Both the position numbers and the translations under genes were made by a program. The notes under the pieces are model-generated. The model was not told the DNA's origin and made no database searches. It saw nothing but the letters and a program-made list of their open reading frames with translations. 64,000 nt of DNA from Duganella sp. CF517 (GTDB lineage Bacteria > Pseudomonadota > Gammaproteobacteria > Burkholderiales > Burkholderiaceae_D), in NCBI RefSeq assembly GCF_900110275.1, contig NZ_FODC01000001.1, forward strand, positions 682,001-746,000, in the 5' to 3' direction. Shown piece by piece: positions 52,605 to 61,547 of this stretch (position 1 is the first letter of the stretch; every line of letters starts with the position of its first letter).

Positions 52605-52773
52605 CGGTAGCTGAACTCTAGCGCAACGCGGAATTTTGTAAAGGATTATTAATATTGCATCGCAACATGCGAAGAGGAGCGAAAGCGCTGGCGACGCCTG
52701 CGAAACAGGGTCGCGGCAGTGCAACATGCACGTGGCGGACACGCAACAGCCGGATCAGCTGTCGCGGGCCGGT

Positions 52774-53019
52774 TCAACGGATGAATTTGTATCGCGAGGC
52801 TTCTTCGGCCAGCAGACTTTCGTCCTTGCCGCGCAAGCGTCCCATGTTGCGGCGATGCGCTGGCTCCGAGATGACCCGCGCGATCACGGGTTCCAGCACG
52901 CCGCGCTCGCTCAGATAGGCGGCGGCGCTGTCCGGCCCTTCCCGATCCGCTAGTTCGATGCCGGTTTTGACGATTTCCGACGACACCAGATCGGGACGAA
53001 AAGTGTGGCTACTGGACAT
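52774..53019 (-). CDS. small hypothetical protein, 81 residues
   Basis: Not recognised. The ATG at 53019 follows AAGGAG by six bases. The sequence MSSSHTFRPDLVSSEIVKTG is followed by an acidic stretch and a repeat of short helices (GPDSAAAYLSERGVLEPVIA) with a basic C-terminus (HRRNMGRLRGKDESLL). It looks soluble and helical. It is alone, with a strong ribosome site, and may be a stress-type small protein. Confidence 0.72.
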   Translation of the reverse strand: MSSSHTFRPDLVSSEIVKTGIELADREGPDSAAAYLSERGVLEPVIARVISEPAHRRNMGRLRGKDESLLAEEASRYKFIR

Positions 53020-53143
53020 GACAATCTCCTTCAATAAGGAGGATATTGTGCACTCGTTGCACCAGTCCGGTGCGTGCGTTCGCTCACTTTGGGCAATTTA
53101 GCCACATCATTTTTTACTATGGCTATGTCATCAAGCCGTCATA

Positions 53144-53171
53144 CCGGCGAGGCCGGCCGCCGCCTCACCGG
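53144..53171. terminator. hairpin downstream of the siderophore-interacting protein gene
   Basis: CCGGCGAGGC (53144-53153) and GCCTCACCGG (53162-53171) form a 9-of-10-bp stem just after the stop of the next gene. No T run is present, so function is uncertain. The rest of the 53020-53182 gap has no clear element apart from the start region of the 81-residue gene. Confidence 0.35.
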
Positions 53172-53182
53172 CGGGTGATGGC

Positions 53183-53905
53183 TTATTCCAGGTTCTCGTG
53201 ATGGGCGGGCGCACCCTTCTTCCAGTACGCCGAAATCCGCGCCGCCTCGCGCGGAAAGCCCTTGTCGACAAACAGAATGTCGCGCACCTGCCTGGCCATT
53301 CGCGCCTCGCCCGCGCACCAGATAAAGCCGTCTCCCCCGGGCAGCGACATGGCGCGGAAGGCGTCGACCAGATCGTCCGGCGTTTGCGCCAGTTGCACGC
53401 GCAAGCGCGCGGCGCTGGTAAATTCCAGGGCGGCGGCGTCTTCGCCGGTGACCAGCACCAGCACGTCCACGGACGCCGGCAGTTCGTCCAGGCGGCGGCG
53501 GATCGCCGGCAACGCCGTGGCGTCGCCCGCCAGGATCTGCCAGGCGTAATCGGCCGGGATGATCATCGACCCCTTGGGACCGCCGATGACGGCCTGCTGG
53601 CCGACCTCGGCCTGGCGCGCCCAGTCGGTCATCTGGCCGTCGGTGTGCAGCGCGAATTCGAGGGTCAGCTCGCGGGCGTCGCGGTCGTAATGACGCGGCG
53701 TGTAATCGCGCATCACGCGCTCGCCGGCGGCGTCGTGCAGGATGAACTTGACGTGATCGTCATACGACAGAGAGACGAAATCGTGCAGGCTCTCGCCTTT
53801 GAATGTTACGCTAACGAAATTCGGCGCCAGCTGCCTGACGGCGCTGACAACCACTTCGCGGGCCTTGAGTTCGTGACGAACACGCTGTATCCGTTTATCA
53901 TCCAT
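53183..53905 (-). CDS. siderophore-interacting protein (ferric reductase)
   Basis: 240 residues. Siderophore-interacting proteins are cytoplasmic FAD enzymes that reduce ferric siderophores to release iron. YTPRHYD (about 71-77) is the flavin-binding motif, and PKGSMIIPADYAWQILAGDATALPAI is the family block in two parts around residues 115-140. ATG 53905 follows AAGGTG, which supports this start over a GTG three codons earlier. It is divergent from a MarR gene with only 21 bases between starts. Confidence 0.9.
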   Translation of the reverse strand: MDDKRIQRVRHELKAREVVVSAVRQLAPNFVSVTFKGESLHDFVSLSYDDHVKFILHDAAGERVMRDYTPRHYDRDARELTLEFALHTDGQMTDWARQAEVGQQAVIGGPKGSMIIPADYAWQILAGDATALPAIRRRLDELPASVDVLVLVTGEDAAALEFTSAARLRVQLAQTPDDLVDAFRAMSLPGGDGFIWCAGEARMARQVRDILFVDKGFPREAARISAYWKKGAPAHHENLE

Positions 53906-53919
53906 GCAAATCACCTTTA

Positions 53920-53965
53920 GTTGACAATGTCCCCCAATCTACAGAAACAAGTTAACGTTGTCAAC
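53920..53965. promoter_or_regulatory. 8-bp inverted repeat spanning the MarR start
   Basis: GTTGACAA (53920-53927) and TTGTCAAC (53958-53965) are exact inverted copies around a 30-base spacer, covering the MarR gene start codon. With so little divergent space, this is the likely autorepressor site. The palindrome GTTAAC adjoins the right copy. Confidence 0.5.
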
Positions 53966-54433
53966 CAATTTGGCAGCGGACCGGCCGAGGCCGTTTTTGA
54001 CGCGATCCACACGCTGATGCACATGTACCGCTCGATGCAGCTGCGCAGCCTGCGCGACACCGGGCACGAGCTCACGCACATGGAATACAAGGTGCTGGGC
54101 TTTTTCGCCAAGCATCCGGGCGCCAGCCAGAGCGAGCTGGTCGCGCACTCCGGGCGCGACAAGGCGCAGCTGGCGCGGTTGATGCGCGGCCTGCGCGACA
54201 AAAAGCTGCTCGACGCGCAAGTCGACGAAAACGACCGGCGCAGCGCGCGGCTGCGTCCTACGGAAGAAGGCCTAACGGTGATCCAGGGCTTGCACGCGCT
54301 GGGCGCGGAGGTCTCGAACCTCGCCATGAGCGGCATGAGCGACGCGGAAAGCGCGCAATTGCTGGCGCTGCTGCAGCGCGTCAGGGCGAACCTGGAACGC
54401 GCCGACCCCGCGGAACCGCGCCGGGCGGATTAG
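53927..54433 (+). CDS. MarR-family regulator beside the siderophore-interacting protein
   Basis: 168 residues. Winged helix-turn-helix over about 30-140 (HMEYKVLGFFAKHPGASQSE, SGRDKAQLARLMRGLRDKKL, then the wing DRRSARLRPTEEG). No Shine-Dalgarno precedes the ATG at 53927 (a TTG two codons earlier is possible), so the transcript may be leaderless. It probably represses itself and the divergent SIP gene; this pairing is common in Burkholderiales. Confidence 0.86.
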   Translation: MSPNLQKQVNVVNQFGSGPAEAVFDAIHTLMHMYRSMQLRSLRDTGHELTHMEYKVLGFFAKHPGASQSELVAHSGRDKAQLARLMRGLRDKKLLDAQVDENDRRSARLRPTEEGLTVIQGLHALGAEVSNLAMSGMSDAESAQLLALLQRVRANLERADPAEPRRAD

Positions 54434-54482
54434 ACGGCGCGGTCCGCCAACCCAACCTGCACCCAGCCCGGGGTCAAGTCTG

Positions 54483-55028
54483 TCATTCGGACACGAGCCC
54501 GGCCGCAAACCGTTCCGTGCGCAGCAGCGGATACGGGTTGATCGCGCCGCCCATCTCATACACGCCATAGTGCAAGTGCGGCGACGTGCCTTGCGCGTTG
54601 CCGGTCGTGCCCACATAGCCCAGCACACGGCCGGCCGGGATGCGCATGCCCGCCTCCAGATTCGAGTGGCGATCGAGGTGGGCGTAGTAATGCCGCTGGC
54701 CGCCCGGCCCCACCACCCATACCACCAGCCCTCCGAGACGGTTGGCGCCGACTTTCATCACCAGACCTTCGGTGCTGGACAGCACGGGCGTGCCGCGCTC
54801 GGCGAAGATATCGATGCCTTCGTGTCTGCGCCCTTCCCCACGCGCGCCGCCCCAGGTGTCGCGCAGCGCGCCTACCTTCACCCCGTCGACCGGCATGGGC
54901 AGCGTTTCGGGCTTGGGCATCGCCGCCAGACGCATCGGATACAGCGCCCGTTCGATAACCGGCTCCAGCAAAGCATGGCCCAGGATGAGGACAACGGCCA
55001 CCACGAGCGAGCGCAGGAAAGTCCACAT
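54483..55028 (-). CDS. membrane-anchored M23 peptidase (LytM domain)
   Basis: 181 residues. An N-terminal hydrophobic helix (about 4-22) anchors the protein. The LytM domain has a complete zinc set: His69/Asp73 in HEGID and His151/His153 in SPHLHYG, with a further His in HYYAH. Such enzymes cut peptidoglycan cross-links. ATG 55028 is preferred to an in-frame ATG at 55052 that lacks a ribosome site. It converges with the MarR gene. Confidence 0.86.
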   Translation of the reverse strand: MWTFLRSLVVAVVLILGHALLEPVIERALYPMRLAAMPKPETLPMPVDGVKVGALRDTWGGARGEGRRHEGIDIFAERGTPVLSSTEGLVMKVGANRLGGLVVWVVGPGGQRHYYAHLDRHSNLEAGMRIPAGRVLGYVGTTGNAQGTSPHLHYGVYEMGGAINPYPLLRTERFAAGLVSE

Positions 55029-55137
55029 TGTCGTTTCCGTTTTGGTCAGCATACGGAACAAATGGGGACGTATCGGCACATTCCCAGACCTGCGCACGCT
55101 ATTCGCACAGACGCGCCGGCGGGCAGCGACGGAGCGC

Positions 55138-55761
55138 TTAAGGCTGCCCGTTGCAGCCGAATCGACGAAAGCCCGGGCGCTCGCCCAAGCGCTCGTAATA
55201 GTCGAGGACAGCCGGGTACCGCAGCCGCTCGACCGGCGCAAGCATCCAGCGGTTGACGGACAGGCCAAGCACCACGTCGGCCAACGAAAACGTCGCGCCG
55301 GCCACATACGGGCCGCCGGCATCGAGTTGACGGTCGAGGATGCCGATGTGCCGGTTCCAGGCCTCGACGCTGGTACGTATCTGGACCGGGTCGCGATGCG
55401 CCGGACTCGCGCGGACCAGCGCCATGAAGGCGTAGCGCCAGGCATTGTTCAGCTCGGTCGCCTGCCAGTCCATCCACTGTTCGACCCGCGCCCGCGCCTG
55501 TGCCTCGGCAGGCAACAGTCGCGTGTCGCCGGTCTTGTTGCACAGGTAGCGGCAAATCGCATTCGACTCCCACAGGACGAAATCGCCGTCGACAAGCACA
55601 GGCACCATCGCGTTCGGATTGAGCGCGACGAAGCTTTCCTGCGTAGTGGACTGGAAGCCGGCGCCCCAATCTTCGCGCTCGAATTCGATGCCAAGTTCGA
55701 CACACGTCCACAACACCTTGCGCACGTTGATCGATGTGGCTTTTCCTAAGATTTTTAGCAT
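55138..55761 (-). CDS. glutathione S-transferase family protein
   Basis: 207 residues. N-terminal thioredoxin-like domain (about 1-80) with NAMVPVLVDGDFVLWESNAI, which includes the cis-Pro and the ESNAI glutathione-binding block, and a C-terminal helical domain with FSLADVVLG. It is 16 bases after the YCII gene. The substrate is unknown. Confidence 0.9.
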   Translation of the reverse strand: MLKILGKATSINVRKVLWTCVELGIEFEREDWGAGFQSTTQESFVALNPNAMVPVLVDGDFVLWESNAICRYLCNKTGDTRLLPAEAQARARVEQWMDWQATELNNAWRYAFMALVRASPAHRDPVQIRTSVEAWNRHIGILDRQLDAGGPYVAGATFSLADVVLGLSVNRWMLAPVERLRYPAVLDYYERLGERPGFRRFGCNGQP

Positions 55762-55777
55762 GAGAAGGCCCGGCTAT

Positions 55778-56119
55778 TCAGCACTCGGGATCGTAGTAGA
55801 ACTCGCGAAGTTCTTGCGCACAGCGGCAGGCCGAAGCAATCCGCGCAGCCCAATGGACGGCGACCTCCCTGGAGGGCAGCTCGAGAACGCAAAAGCCGCC
55901 GTCGAACTCCCTGGTTTGCGGGTATGTCTCGTTCGTGCAGCGCCCATCGGCTGCAACCATCAGCGAAGCGACGTCACTATTGACGCCGCCGCCGAAAACA
56001 TACACCCCGGCGGCCTTGGCCTCGCGGATCACCGCATGGGATGCCTCGGCCACGGCCGCCATGTCCTCCGCAGCAACATCCATCGCACTCGCGGGAAAGG
56101 AGATAAGAAATTTTGTCAT
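55778..56119 (-). CDS. YCII-domain protein
   Basis: 113 residues. YCII/DGPF proteins are small ferredoxin-like-fold proteins, sometimes dimeric enzymes or sensors. MTKFLISFPASAMDV starts at 56119, GVYVFGGGVNSDVASLMVA and REFDGGFCVLELPSREVAVHW show the typical core. It ends CRCAQELREFYYDPEC. A decayed copy of this 3' end lies at 56703. The gene is 39 bases after the preceding one. Confidence 0.85.
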   Translation of the reverse strand: MTKFLISFPASAMDVAAEDMAAVAEASHAVIREAKAAGVYVFGGGVNSDVASLMVAADGRCTNETYPQTREFDGGFCVLELPSREVAVHWAARIASACRCAQELREFYYDPEC

Positions 56120-56158
56120 GATAGGCTCGCTGTTATTTTCCTCGGGAGACCTTGGCAA

Positions 56159-56650
56159 TCACATCGACTGATCGAGCGCCTTGTTCCAGATCGCCGCGCC
56201 GTGCTCGTGGGCGTCAACGCCCTCGAAGAAGGACTGTACCGACCGATCGATGTCGAAATCCTCGCACTCCTCCCATTGCAGCAACTTGGGCTTGAAAACG
56301 CGCAGCTCCCCGGGCGCCGCCAGGGCGTAAGGGACGGCCATCACCGCCTTCGAGTCAAGTGAAAAATAGCTTCTGATTTCGACGATCACCGCATCGACCA
56401 TCCGATCGTCGATCGGAATCCGTCCATCGTAAACCAGAACGCCGTCGCTCGCGTCGCTCTCATTGGACTCGAGCTTCGCCTGTCCGAAGGCCACGGATTT
56501 TTCCAGGTCGCCGTCAATGACGAGGCGTTGCATTTGTTTCTCTCCGCTCTCGCTGACGTACGCGAACATCGGAACGAGGGCTTCGCCGTCCGAGACACTC
56601 CAAATGGCATGCGCCGCGAAGAAACCGGCTAAATTGAAGGCGACGATCAT
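56159..56650 (-). CDS. hypothetical membrane-anchored protein
   Basis: 163 residues from ATG 56650, which follows AAAGGG. MIVAFNLAGFFAAHAIWSV is an uncleaved helix or signal anchor, and the rest is soluble and acidic, with a FFEGVDAHEHGAAIWNKAL C-terminus. I do not recognise a family. An in-frame start at 56776 would add residues translated from the YCII fragment and is rejected. Same strand as the YCII and GST genes and likely co-transcribed. Confidence 0.7.
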   Translation of the reverse strand: MIVAFNLAGFFAAHAIWSVSDGEALVPMFAYVSESGEKQMQRLVIDGDLEKSVAFGQAKLESNESDASDGVLVYDGRIPIDDRMVDAVIVEIRSYFSLDSKAVMAVPYALAAPGELRVFKPKLLQWEECEDFDIDRSVQSFFEGVDAHEHGAAIWNKALDQSM

Positions 56651-56702
56651 CCAAACCCTTTTAAACAAAAAACCGTCCCCGGCACCGCTTCGGCTTCCGG
56701 GA

Positions 56703-56775
56703 TCATAGAAAAAACTCTCGAGATTCTTGCGCACAGCGGCACGTCGTGGCAAGCCTGGCAGCCCACCCGCAGTCA
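56703..56775 (-). pseudogene. decayed 3' fragment of a YCII-type gene
   Basis: The minus-strand frame reads WAARLATTCRCAQESREFF before a stop, against WAARIASACRCAQELREFYY in the intact gene at 55778. DNA identity is strong over CGCTGTGCGCAAGAA. A one-base shift in a T run then moves the frame (FFYDP is readable in the next frame). This marks an old duplication that was truncated. Confidence 0.65.
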
Positions 56776-56785
56776 CGCCCCGTAT

Positions 56786-58207
56786 TTACTGGCCCGGCAC
56801 GTCCCATCCCCCGGCCAGCGCCTTGTACACCGCCACCAGGGTCGTCGCCGCTCCCGCCTGCGACTGCGCCAGCCTGTCGCGCGCGGCCAGCAGTTCGCGC
56901 TCGGCGTCGAGCACCGTCAGGAAGTCCGTCGAGCCGACAGCGAACCGCTCGCGCGCGATCAGCGCCGCCTGCTCCGACGACTGCGCCGACTCGTACAGCA
57001 ACGCGGCCTGGCGCTGGCTGCGCGTGTACGCGGCCAGCGCGCCCTCGGTCTCCTCCAGCGCCGTCAGCACCGCGCGCTCGTAGGCGATCATCGCCCCGTC
57101 GCTGCGCGCGTCGGCGGCCGCGATCTGCGCGCGGATACGGCCGAAGTCCAGCAAATTCCACGTCAATTGCGCGCCCAGGTTGTACACATAGGCCGGCCCC
57201 TTGGCCAGCTCGCTCAGGTGCTGCGCGTTCTGCCCCAACGTCCCGCCCAGCACGATCTGCGGGAACAGCGCGCTGCGCGCCACGCCCACTTGCGCCGCCG
57301 CCGCGCTGGCCTGCGCCTCCGCCAACTGGATGTCGGGACGCCGCCGCAGCAGCTCCGCCGGCGATCCGATCGCCGACAGCTCCACCGCCCGCAATCCCGG
57401 CAAAGGCTTGACCGGCTCCAGCTCGGCGTCGAGCGCCGTCGGCTGCTGCCCGCACAGCACCGCGATGCGGTAGCGGGTGCGTATCAGCGCCGATTCCAGC
57501 GCCGGTATATTGGCCGCCGTCGACTTGACCAGCGCCCGCGCGCGCTCGCTGTCGAGCGCCGTGCCACGACCGACCTCCAGGCGCGCGTCGACCAGTTTGA
57601 GCGCCTCGTTCTGCGTCTCCAGCGACGACACGGCAACCCGCAATTGCTCCTGCAAGCCGCGCAGATCGAAGTAGTTGCGCGCCACCTCGGCCGCCACGCT
57701 GACCTGCGCGGCGCGCACGCCGGCCGCGCCGGCCAGCACGTTGGCCTCGGCCGCGCGGCGGGCGTCGCCCAGGCGGCCGAACAGGTCGACCTCCCAGCTG
57801 ACATCCAGCCCGGCCGAGTAGTTGTTGGTGGTGCTGACGACGCCGGCGTCGTTCGGTCCGCGTATGCGCGCGGCGCCCGCGTTCACGCCGATGCTGGGCA
57901 GCAGGTTGGCGTCGGCGAAGCGGTTCAGCGCACGCGCCTCGCGCAGGCTGGCGGCGGCCGAACGTACGTCGGTGTTGGCCGCGAGCGCCCGCTCCACCAG
58001 GCTATCGAGCAGCGGGTCATTAAAGCCGCGCCAGAACTGGCTGACCGGCTGCTCGGCCTTGGCGCCATCGGGCGCGTTGGTGAAACCGGCGCCCAGCGCC
58101 GGTTCGAAGTGCTTGGCCGGCGGCGCGCTGGAACAAGCCGTCAGCGCCAGCGAAACAGCGATGGCCAGACCGGCCGGACGCAGGGATGCCATGCGGCGCG
58201 TGATCAT
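56786..58207 (-). CDS. NodT-family outer-membrane efflux lipoprotein
   Basis: 473 residues. The lipobox LTACSS gives a lipidated N-terminus (Cys25). Two OEP repeats follow (QFWRGFNDPLLDSLVERAL, LLRRRPDIQLAEAQASAAAA and others), as in OprM. It completes the tripartite pump with the adaptor at 61548 and pump at 58204. The ATG overlaps the pump stop by four bases. Confidence 0.92.
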   Translation of the reverse strand: MITRRMASLRPAGLAIAVSLALTACSSAPPAKHFEPALGAGFTNAPDGAKAEQPVSQFWRGFNDPLLDSLVERALAANTDVRSAAASLREARALNRFADANLLPSIGVNAGAARIRGPNDAGVVSTTNNYSAGLDVSWEVDLFGRLGDARRAAEANVLAGAAGVRAAQVSVAAEVARNYFDLRGLQEQLRVAVSSLETQNEALKLVDARLEVGRGTALDSERARALVKSTAANIPALESALIRTRYRIAVLCGQQPTALDAELEPVKPLPGLRAVELSAIGSPAELLRRRPDIQLAEAQASAAAAQVGVARSALFPQIVLGGTLGQNAQHLSELAKGPAYVYNLGAQLTWNLLDFGRIRAQIAAADARSDGAMIAYERAVLTALEETEGALAAYTRSQRQAALLYESAQSSEQAALIARERFAVGSTDFLTVLDAERELLAARDRLAQSQAGAATTLVAVYKALAGGWDVPGQ

Positions 58208-61200
58208 AAGTCCTCCTTGCGTGGCTCGTGCGCCGGTGCCGTCTTGTGCGCCCCGGGCGCCCCCGCCGGACCCGCGTCGTCGACACCGGCATGGAACGGA
58301 TGCGCGGCGGCGTCGATTTCGCGCCGCAGTTCTTCCGCGTGGGCGCGCCGTTTCTCGGTGCCCTTGCGCAGCAGCGCGTAGAACACCGGCGTCAGGAAAA
58401 TCCCGAACAGGGTCACGCCGACCATGCCCGAGAACACGGCGATCCCCATCGCGCGGCGCATCTCGCTGCCCGCACCGCTGCCCAGGATCAGCGGTATCAC
58501 GCCGGCGCAGAAGGCGATCGACGTCATCAAAATCGGCCGCAGACGCAGATGGCACGCCTCGATCACCGCGTCCACCATCGGCTTGCCCTGCTCTTCCAGC
58601 TCCTTGGCGAATTCCACGATCAGAATCGCGTTCTTGCACGCCAGCCCGACCAGCACCACCAGCGCCACCTGTGTGAACAGGTTCAAATCCCCCGCCTGGC
58701 CGAACGGCGGGAAGTGCGACAGCCACACGCCGAACAACGCCGACAGAATACACATCGGCACGATCATGATGATCGCCAGCGGCAGGCTCCAGCTCTCGTA
58801 CTGCGCCGTCAGCACCAGCACCACCAGCACCACCGACAGGAACAGCACTGCGCCCAGCGTCGGTATCTTGATGTCCAGCCCCGGCAAGGTGACGGAACGC
58901 GTCAGCCGGTCCTGGTAGGCCAGGTCGGTCCACTCGTACGACATGCCGCGCGGCAGGGTCTTGACCAGCCGCTCGATCTCCGCCTCCGACTGCCCGCTGG
59001 AGAAGCCGGGATTGGCGGCGCCGTTGATGTCGGCCGACGGGAAGCCGTTGTAGCGCGTCACGCGGGTCGGACCGAAGGTCGGATTGACCTGCATGACGGA
59101 GCCCAGCGGCACCATCTGCCCCGCCGAATTGCGGGTTTCGAGCCGCGCGATGCTGTCGGCGCGGGAGCGGAACGGCGCGTCGGCCTGCACCACCACCTGG
59201 TAGGTCTTGCCGAAGCGGGTGAAGTCGTTCACATACAAGGAGCCCAGGTTGATCTGCAAGGTGTCGTAGATATCCTGCAGCGGCACGCCCATTTGCTTGG
59301 CCTTGGTGCGGTCGACGTCGGCGAACAGCTGCGGCACGTTGATGTCGTAGGTCGAATACGGCGTGCCGATGCTCGACTTTTGATTGCCGTAGATCTGACC
59401 GAGCACGCCCCAGACGGCGCCATACAGCGCCTGCTCCCCTTGGCTGCCGCGATCCTGCACCTGCACCTTGAAGCCGCCCGCGTTACCCAGGCCGTCGACG
59501 GCCGGCGGCGGCACCACGAACATGCGCGCGCCCTGGATCTGCTGGATCGCGCCATTAACCTTGCCCAGGATGGCGTCCTTGGACAGGTCGCCCGAGGTGC
59601 GCTTGTCGAACGGCGCCAGGCCGAAGAAGACGATGCCTTCGTTCGGCGACGCCGAGAAGCCGGCGATCGACAGACCCGGGAAGGCGATCGAATCGGTGAT
59701 GCCGGGCACCTTGAGCGCGATGTCGCTCATGTCGCGGATCACCTTCTCGGTGCGCGCCAGCGAGGAACCGGCCGGCAGCTGCGCCACGCCGATCAAATAC
59801 TGCTTGTCCGGCGCCGGCACGAAGCCGCTCGGGATGCGCGTGAACAGCAGCCCGGTCAACACCAGCAGCACGCCGTACACCACCAGCGCCAGCGACTTGC
59901 GCCCCAGCAGACCGGTCACGCCTCGACTATATGCCGCGCTGCGGCGCTGGAACATGCAGTTAAACCAGTGGAAGAAGCGGCCGAACACCTTGTCCATGCC
60001 GCGCGAGAGCCTGTCCTTGGGCGCGTCGTGCGGCCGCAGCAGCAGCGCCGCCAGCGCCGGCGACAGCGTCAGCGAATTGAACGCCGAGATCACCGTCGAA
60101 ATGGCGATGGTGGCGGCGAACTGCTTGTAGAACTGGCCGGACAGGCCGGGCACGAAGGTCAGCGGAATGAACACCGCGCACAGCACCAGCGCGATGGCGA
60201 TGATCGGGCCACTGACCTCGTTCATCGCCTTCACCGTGGCGTCGTGCGGCGTCAGGCCGTCGGCGATGTTGCGCTCGACGTTTTCCACCACCACGATGGC
60301 GTCATCGACGACGATACCGATGGCCAGCACCAACCCGAACAAGGTCAGGGTGTTGATCGAGTAGCCAAGCAGCAGCAGCACCGCGAAAGTGCCGACGATG
60401 GACACCGGCACCGCCAGCAGCGGAATCACCGAGGCGCGCCACGTCTGCAGGAAGATGATCACCACCAGCACCACCAGCAGCACCGCCTCGATCAAGGTGT
60501 GCACCACTTTTTCGATCGATGTCTGCACGAAGCGCGTCGGATCGTAGACGATGCTGTAATCGACGCCCTTGGGGAAGTTGGCCTTCAGGCGCGCCATCGT
60601 CGCCCGCACGTCGTCCGACAGCTGCAGCGCGTTCGATCCCGGCGCCTGGAAGATCGCGATCGCCGCCGCCTCCTTGTTGTTCAGCAGGCTACGCAGCGAA
60701 AAGGTGCTGGCGCTCATCTCGACCCGGCCGATATCCTTGATCCGCACCACGGCGCCGTTGGCAGGATCGCTGCGCACGATGATGTTGGCGAAGTCCTCTT
60801 CCGTGATCAAGCGGCCCTGCGCGTTGACCTGCAACTGGAAATCCGTGTCGTCGGGCGACGGCGGCGAGCCGACCACGCCGGCCGCCACCTGCGCGTTCTG
60901 CTCGCGGATCGACGCGACCACGTCGCCGGCGGTCATGCCGCGCGCCGCCAGCTGCTGGGGATTGAGCCACACGCGCATCGCGTAGTCGCCGGCGCCGAAC
61001 TGCAGCACCGACCCCATGCCCGGGATGCGCAGCAGATCGTCGCGCACATTCAGGTTGGCGTAGTTGCGCAGATAAAGCGCGTCGTGGCTGTTGTCGGGGC
61101 TGACCATGTGCACCACCATGGTCAGGTTGGGCGACTGCTTCTCTGTGGTCACACCGATGGTGCGCACGATCTCCGGCAACCGTGGCAAGGCGCGGTTGAT

Positions 61201-61536
61201 GCGGTTCTGCACCGCCGTCTCGGCCTGCTCCGGCACGGTGCCGATCTTGAACGTCACCGTCAGCGCCATGCTGCCGTCGGCGGTGGCGCGGCTCTCGAAA
61301 TACAGCATGTTTTCCAGGCCGTTGATCTGCTCCTCCAGCGGCGCGGCCACGGTCTCCGAAATCACGCGCGGGTTAGCGCCCGGGAACTGGGCGCGCACCA
61401 CGATCTGCGGCGGCGCCACCTCGGGATACTCCGAAATCGGCAGCTGAAAAATGGCCAGCACGCCGACCAGGAAAATGAACAGCGAAAGAACGGTGGCGAA
61501 GCGCGGACGATCAATGAAAAACCGTGAGATATCCAT
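58204..61536 (-). CDS. HAE1-family RND multidrug efflux pump
   Basis: 1110 residues, longer than the usual 1030-1060 because of a hydrophilic Ala/Pro/His-rich C-terminal tail of about 60 residues. N-terminal SRFFIDRPRFATVLSLFIFL is typical of MexF/AcrB types. The proton-relay aspartates are in LAIGIVVDDAIVVVENVER. Duplicated six-helix membrane halves and periplasmic porter domains are present. Substrates cannot be predicted. Downstream of the adaptor by 11 bases. Confidence 0.94.
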   Translation of the reverse strand: MDISRFFIDRPRFATVLSLFIFLVGVLAIFQLPISEYPEVAPPQIVVRAQFPGANPRVISETVAAPLEEQINGLENMLYFESRATADGSMALTVTFKIGTVPEQAETAVQNRINRALPRLPEIVRTIGVTTEKQSPNLTMVVHMVSPDNSHDALYLRNYANLNVRDDLLRIPGMGSVLQFGAGDYAMRVWLNPQQLAARGMTAGDVVASIREQNAQVAAGVVGSPPSPDDTDFQLQVNAQGRLITEEDFANIIVRSDPANGAVVRIKDIGRVEMSASTFSLRSLLNNKEAAAIAIFQAPGSNALQLSDDVRATMARLKANFPKGVDYSIVYDPTRFVQTSIEKVVHTLIEAVLLVVLVVIIFLQTWRASVIPLLAVPVSIVGTFAVLLLLGYSINTLTLFGLVLAIGIVVDDAIVVVENVERNIADGLTPHDATVKAMNEVSGPIIAIALVLCAVFIPLTFVPGLSGQFYKQFAATIAISTVISAFNSLTLSPALAALLLRPHDAPKDRLSRGMDKVFGRFFHWFNCMFQRRSAAYSRGVTGLLGRKSLALVVYGVLLVLTGLLFTRIPSGFVPAPDKQYLIGVAQLPAGSSLARTEKVIRDMSDIALKVPGITDSIAFPGLSIAGFSASPNEGIVFFGLAPFDKRTSGDLSKDAILGKVNGAIQQIQGARMFVVPPPAVDGLGNAGGFKVQVQDRGSQGEQALYGAVWGVLGQIYGNQKSSIGTPYSTYDINVPQLFADVDRTKAKQMGVPLQDIYDTLQINLGSLYVNDFTRFGKTYQVVVQADAPFRSRADSIARLETRNSAGQMVPLGSVMQVNPTFGPTRVTRYNGFPSADINGAANPGFSSGQSEAEIERLVKTLPRGMSYEWTDLAYQDRLTRSVTLPGLDIKIPTLGAVLFLSVVLVVLVLTAQYESWSLPLAIIMIVPMCILSALFGVWLSHFPPFGQAGDLNLFTQVALVVLVGLACKNAILIVEFAKELEEQGKPMVDAVIEACHLRLRPILMTSIAFCAGVIPLILGSGAGSEMRRAMGIAVFSGMVGVTLFGIFLTPVFYALLRKGTEKRRAHAEELRREIDAAAHPFHAGVDDAGPAGAPGAHKTAPAHEPRKEDL

Positions 61537-61547
61537 GCGTGCGCCCC

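Noticed and set aside
54455..54490. GGGGTCAAGTCTGTCATTCGGACAC-type block resembling a dispersed repeat
   Set aside because: Only one copy is in the window and it encodes the end of the M23 peptidase; a genome-wide count would be needed.
56651..56776. Longer N-terminus for the 163-residue unknown protein
   Set aside because: The extra residues come from the decayed YCII fragment in a shifted frame, while ATG 56650 has a ribosome site and begins a membrane anchor.
58228..61527. Plus-strand open frame of about 1100 codons opposite the RND pump
   Set aside because: Composition is His/Arg/Gln-rich and lacks motifs; the minus-strand frame encodes a complete HAE1 pump.
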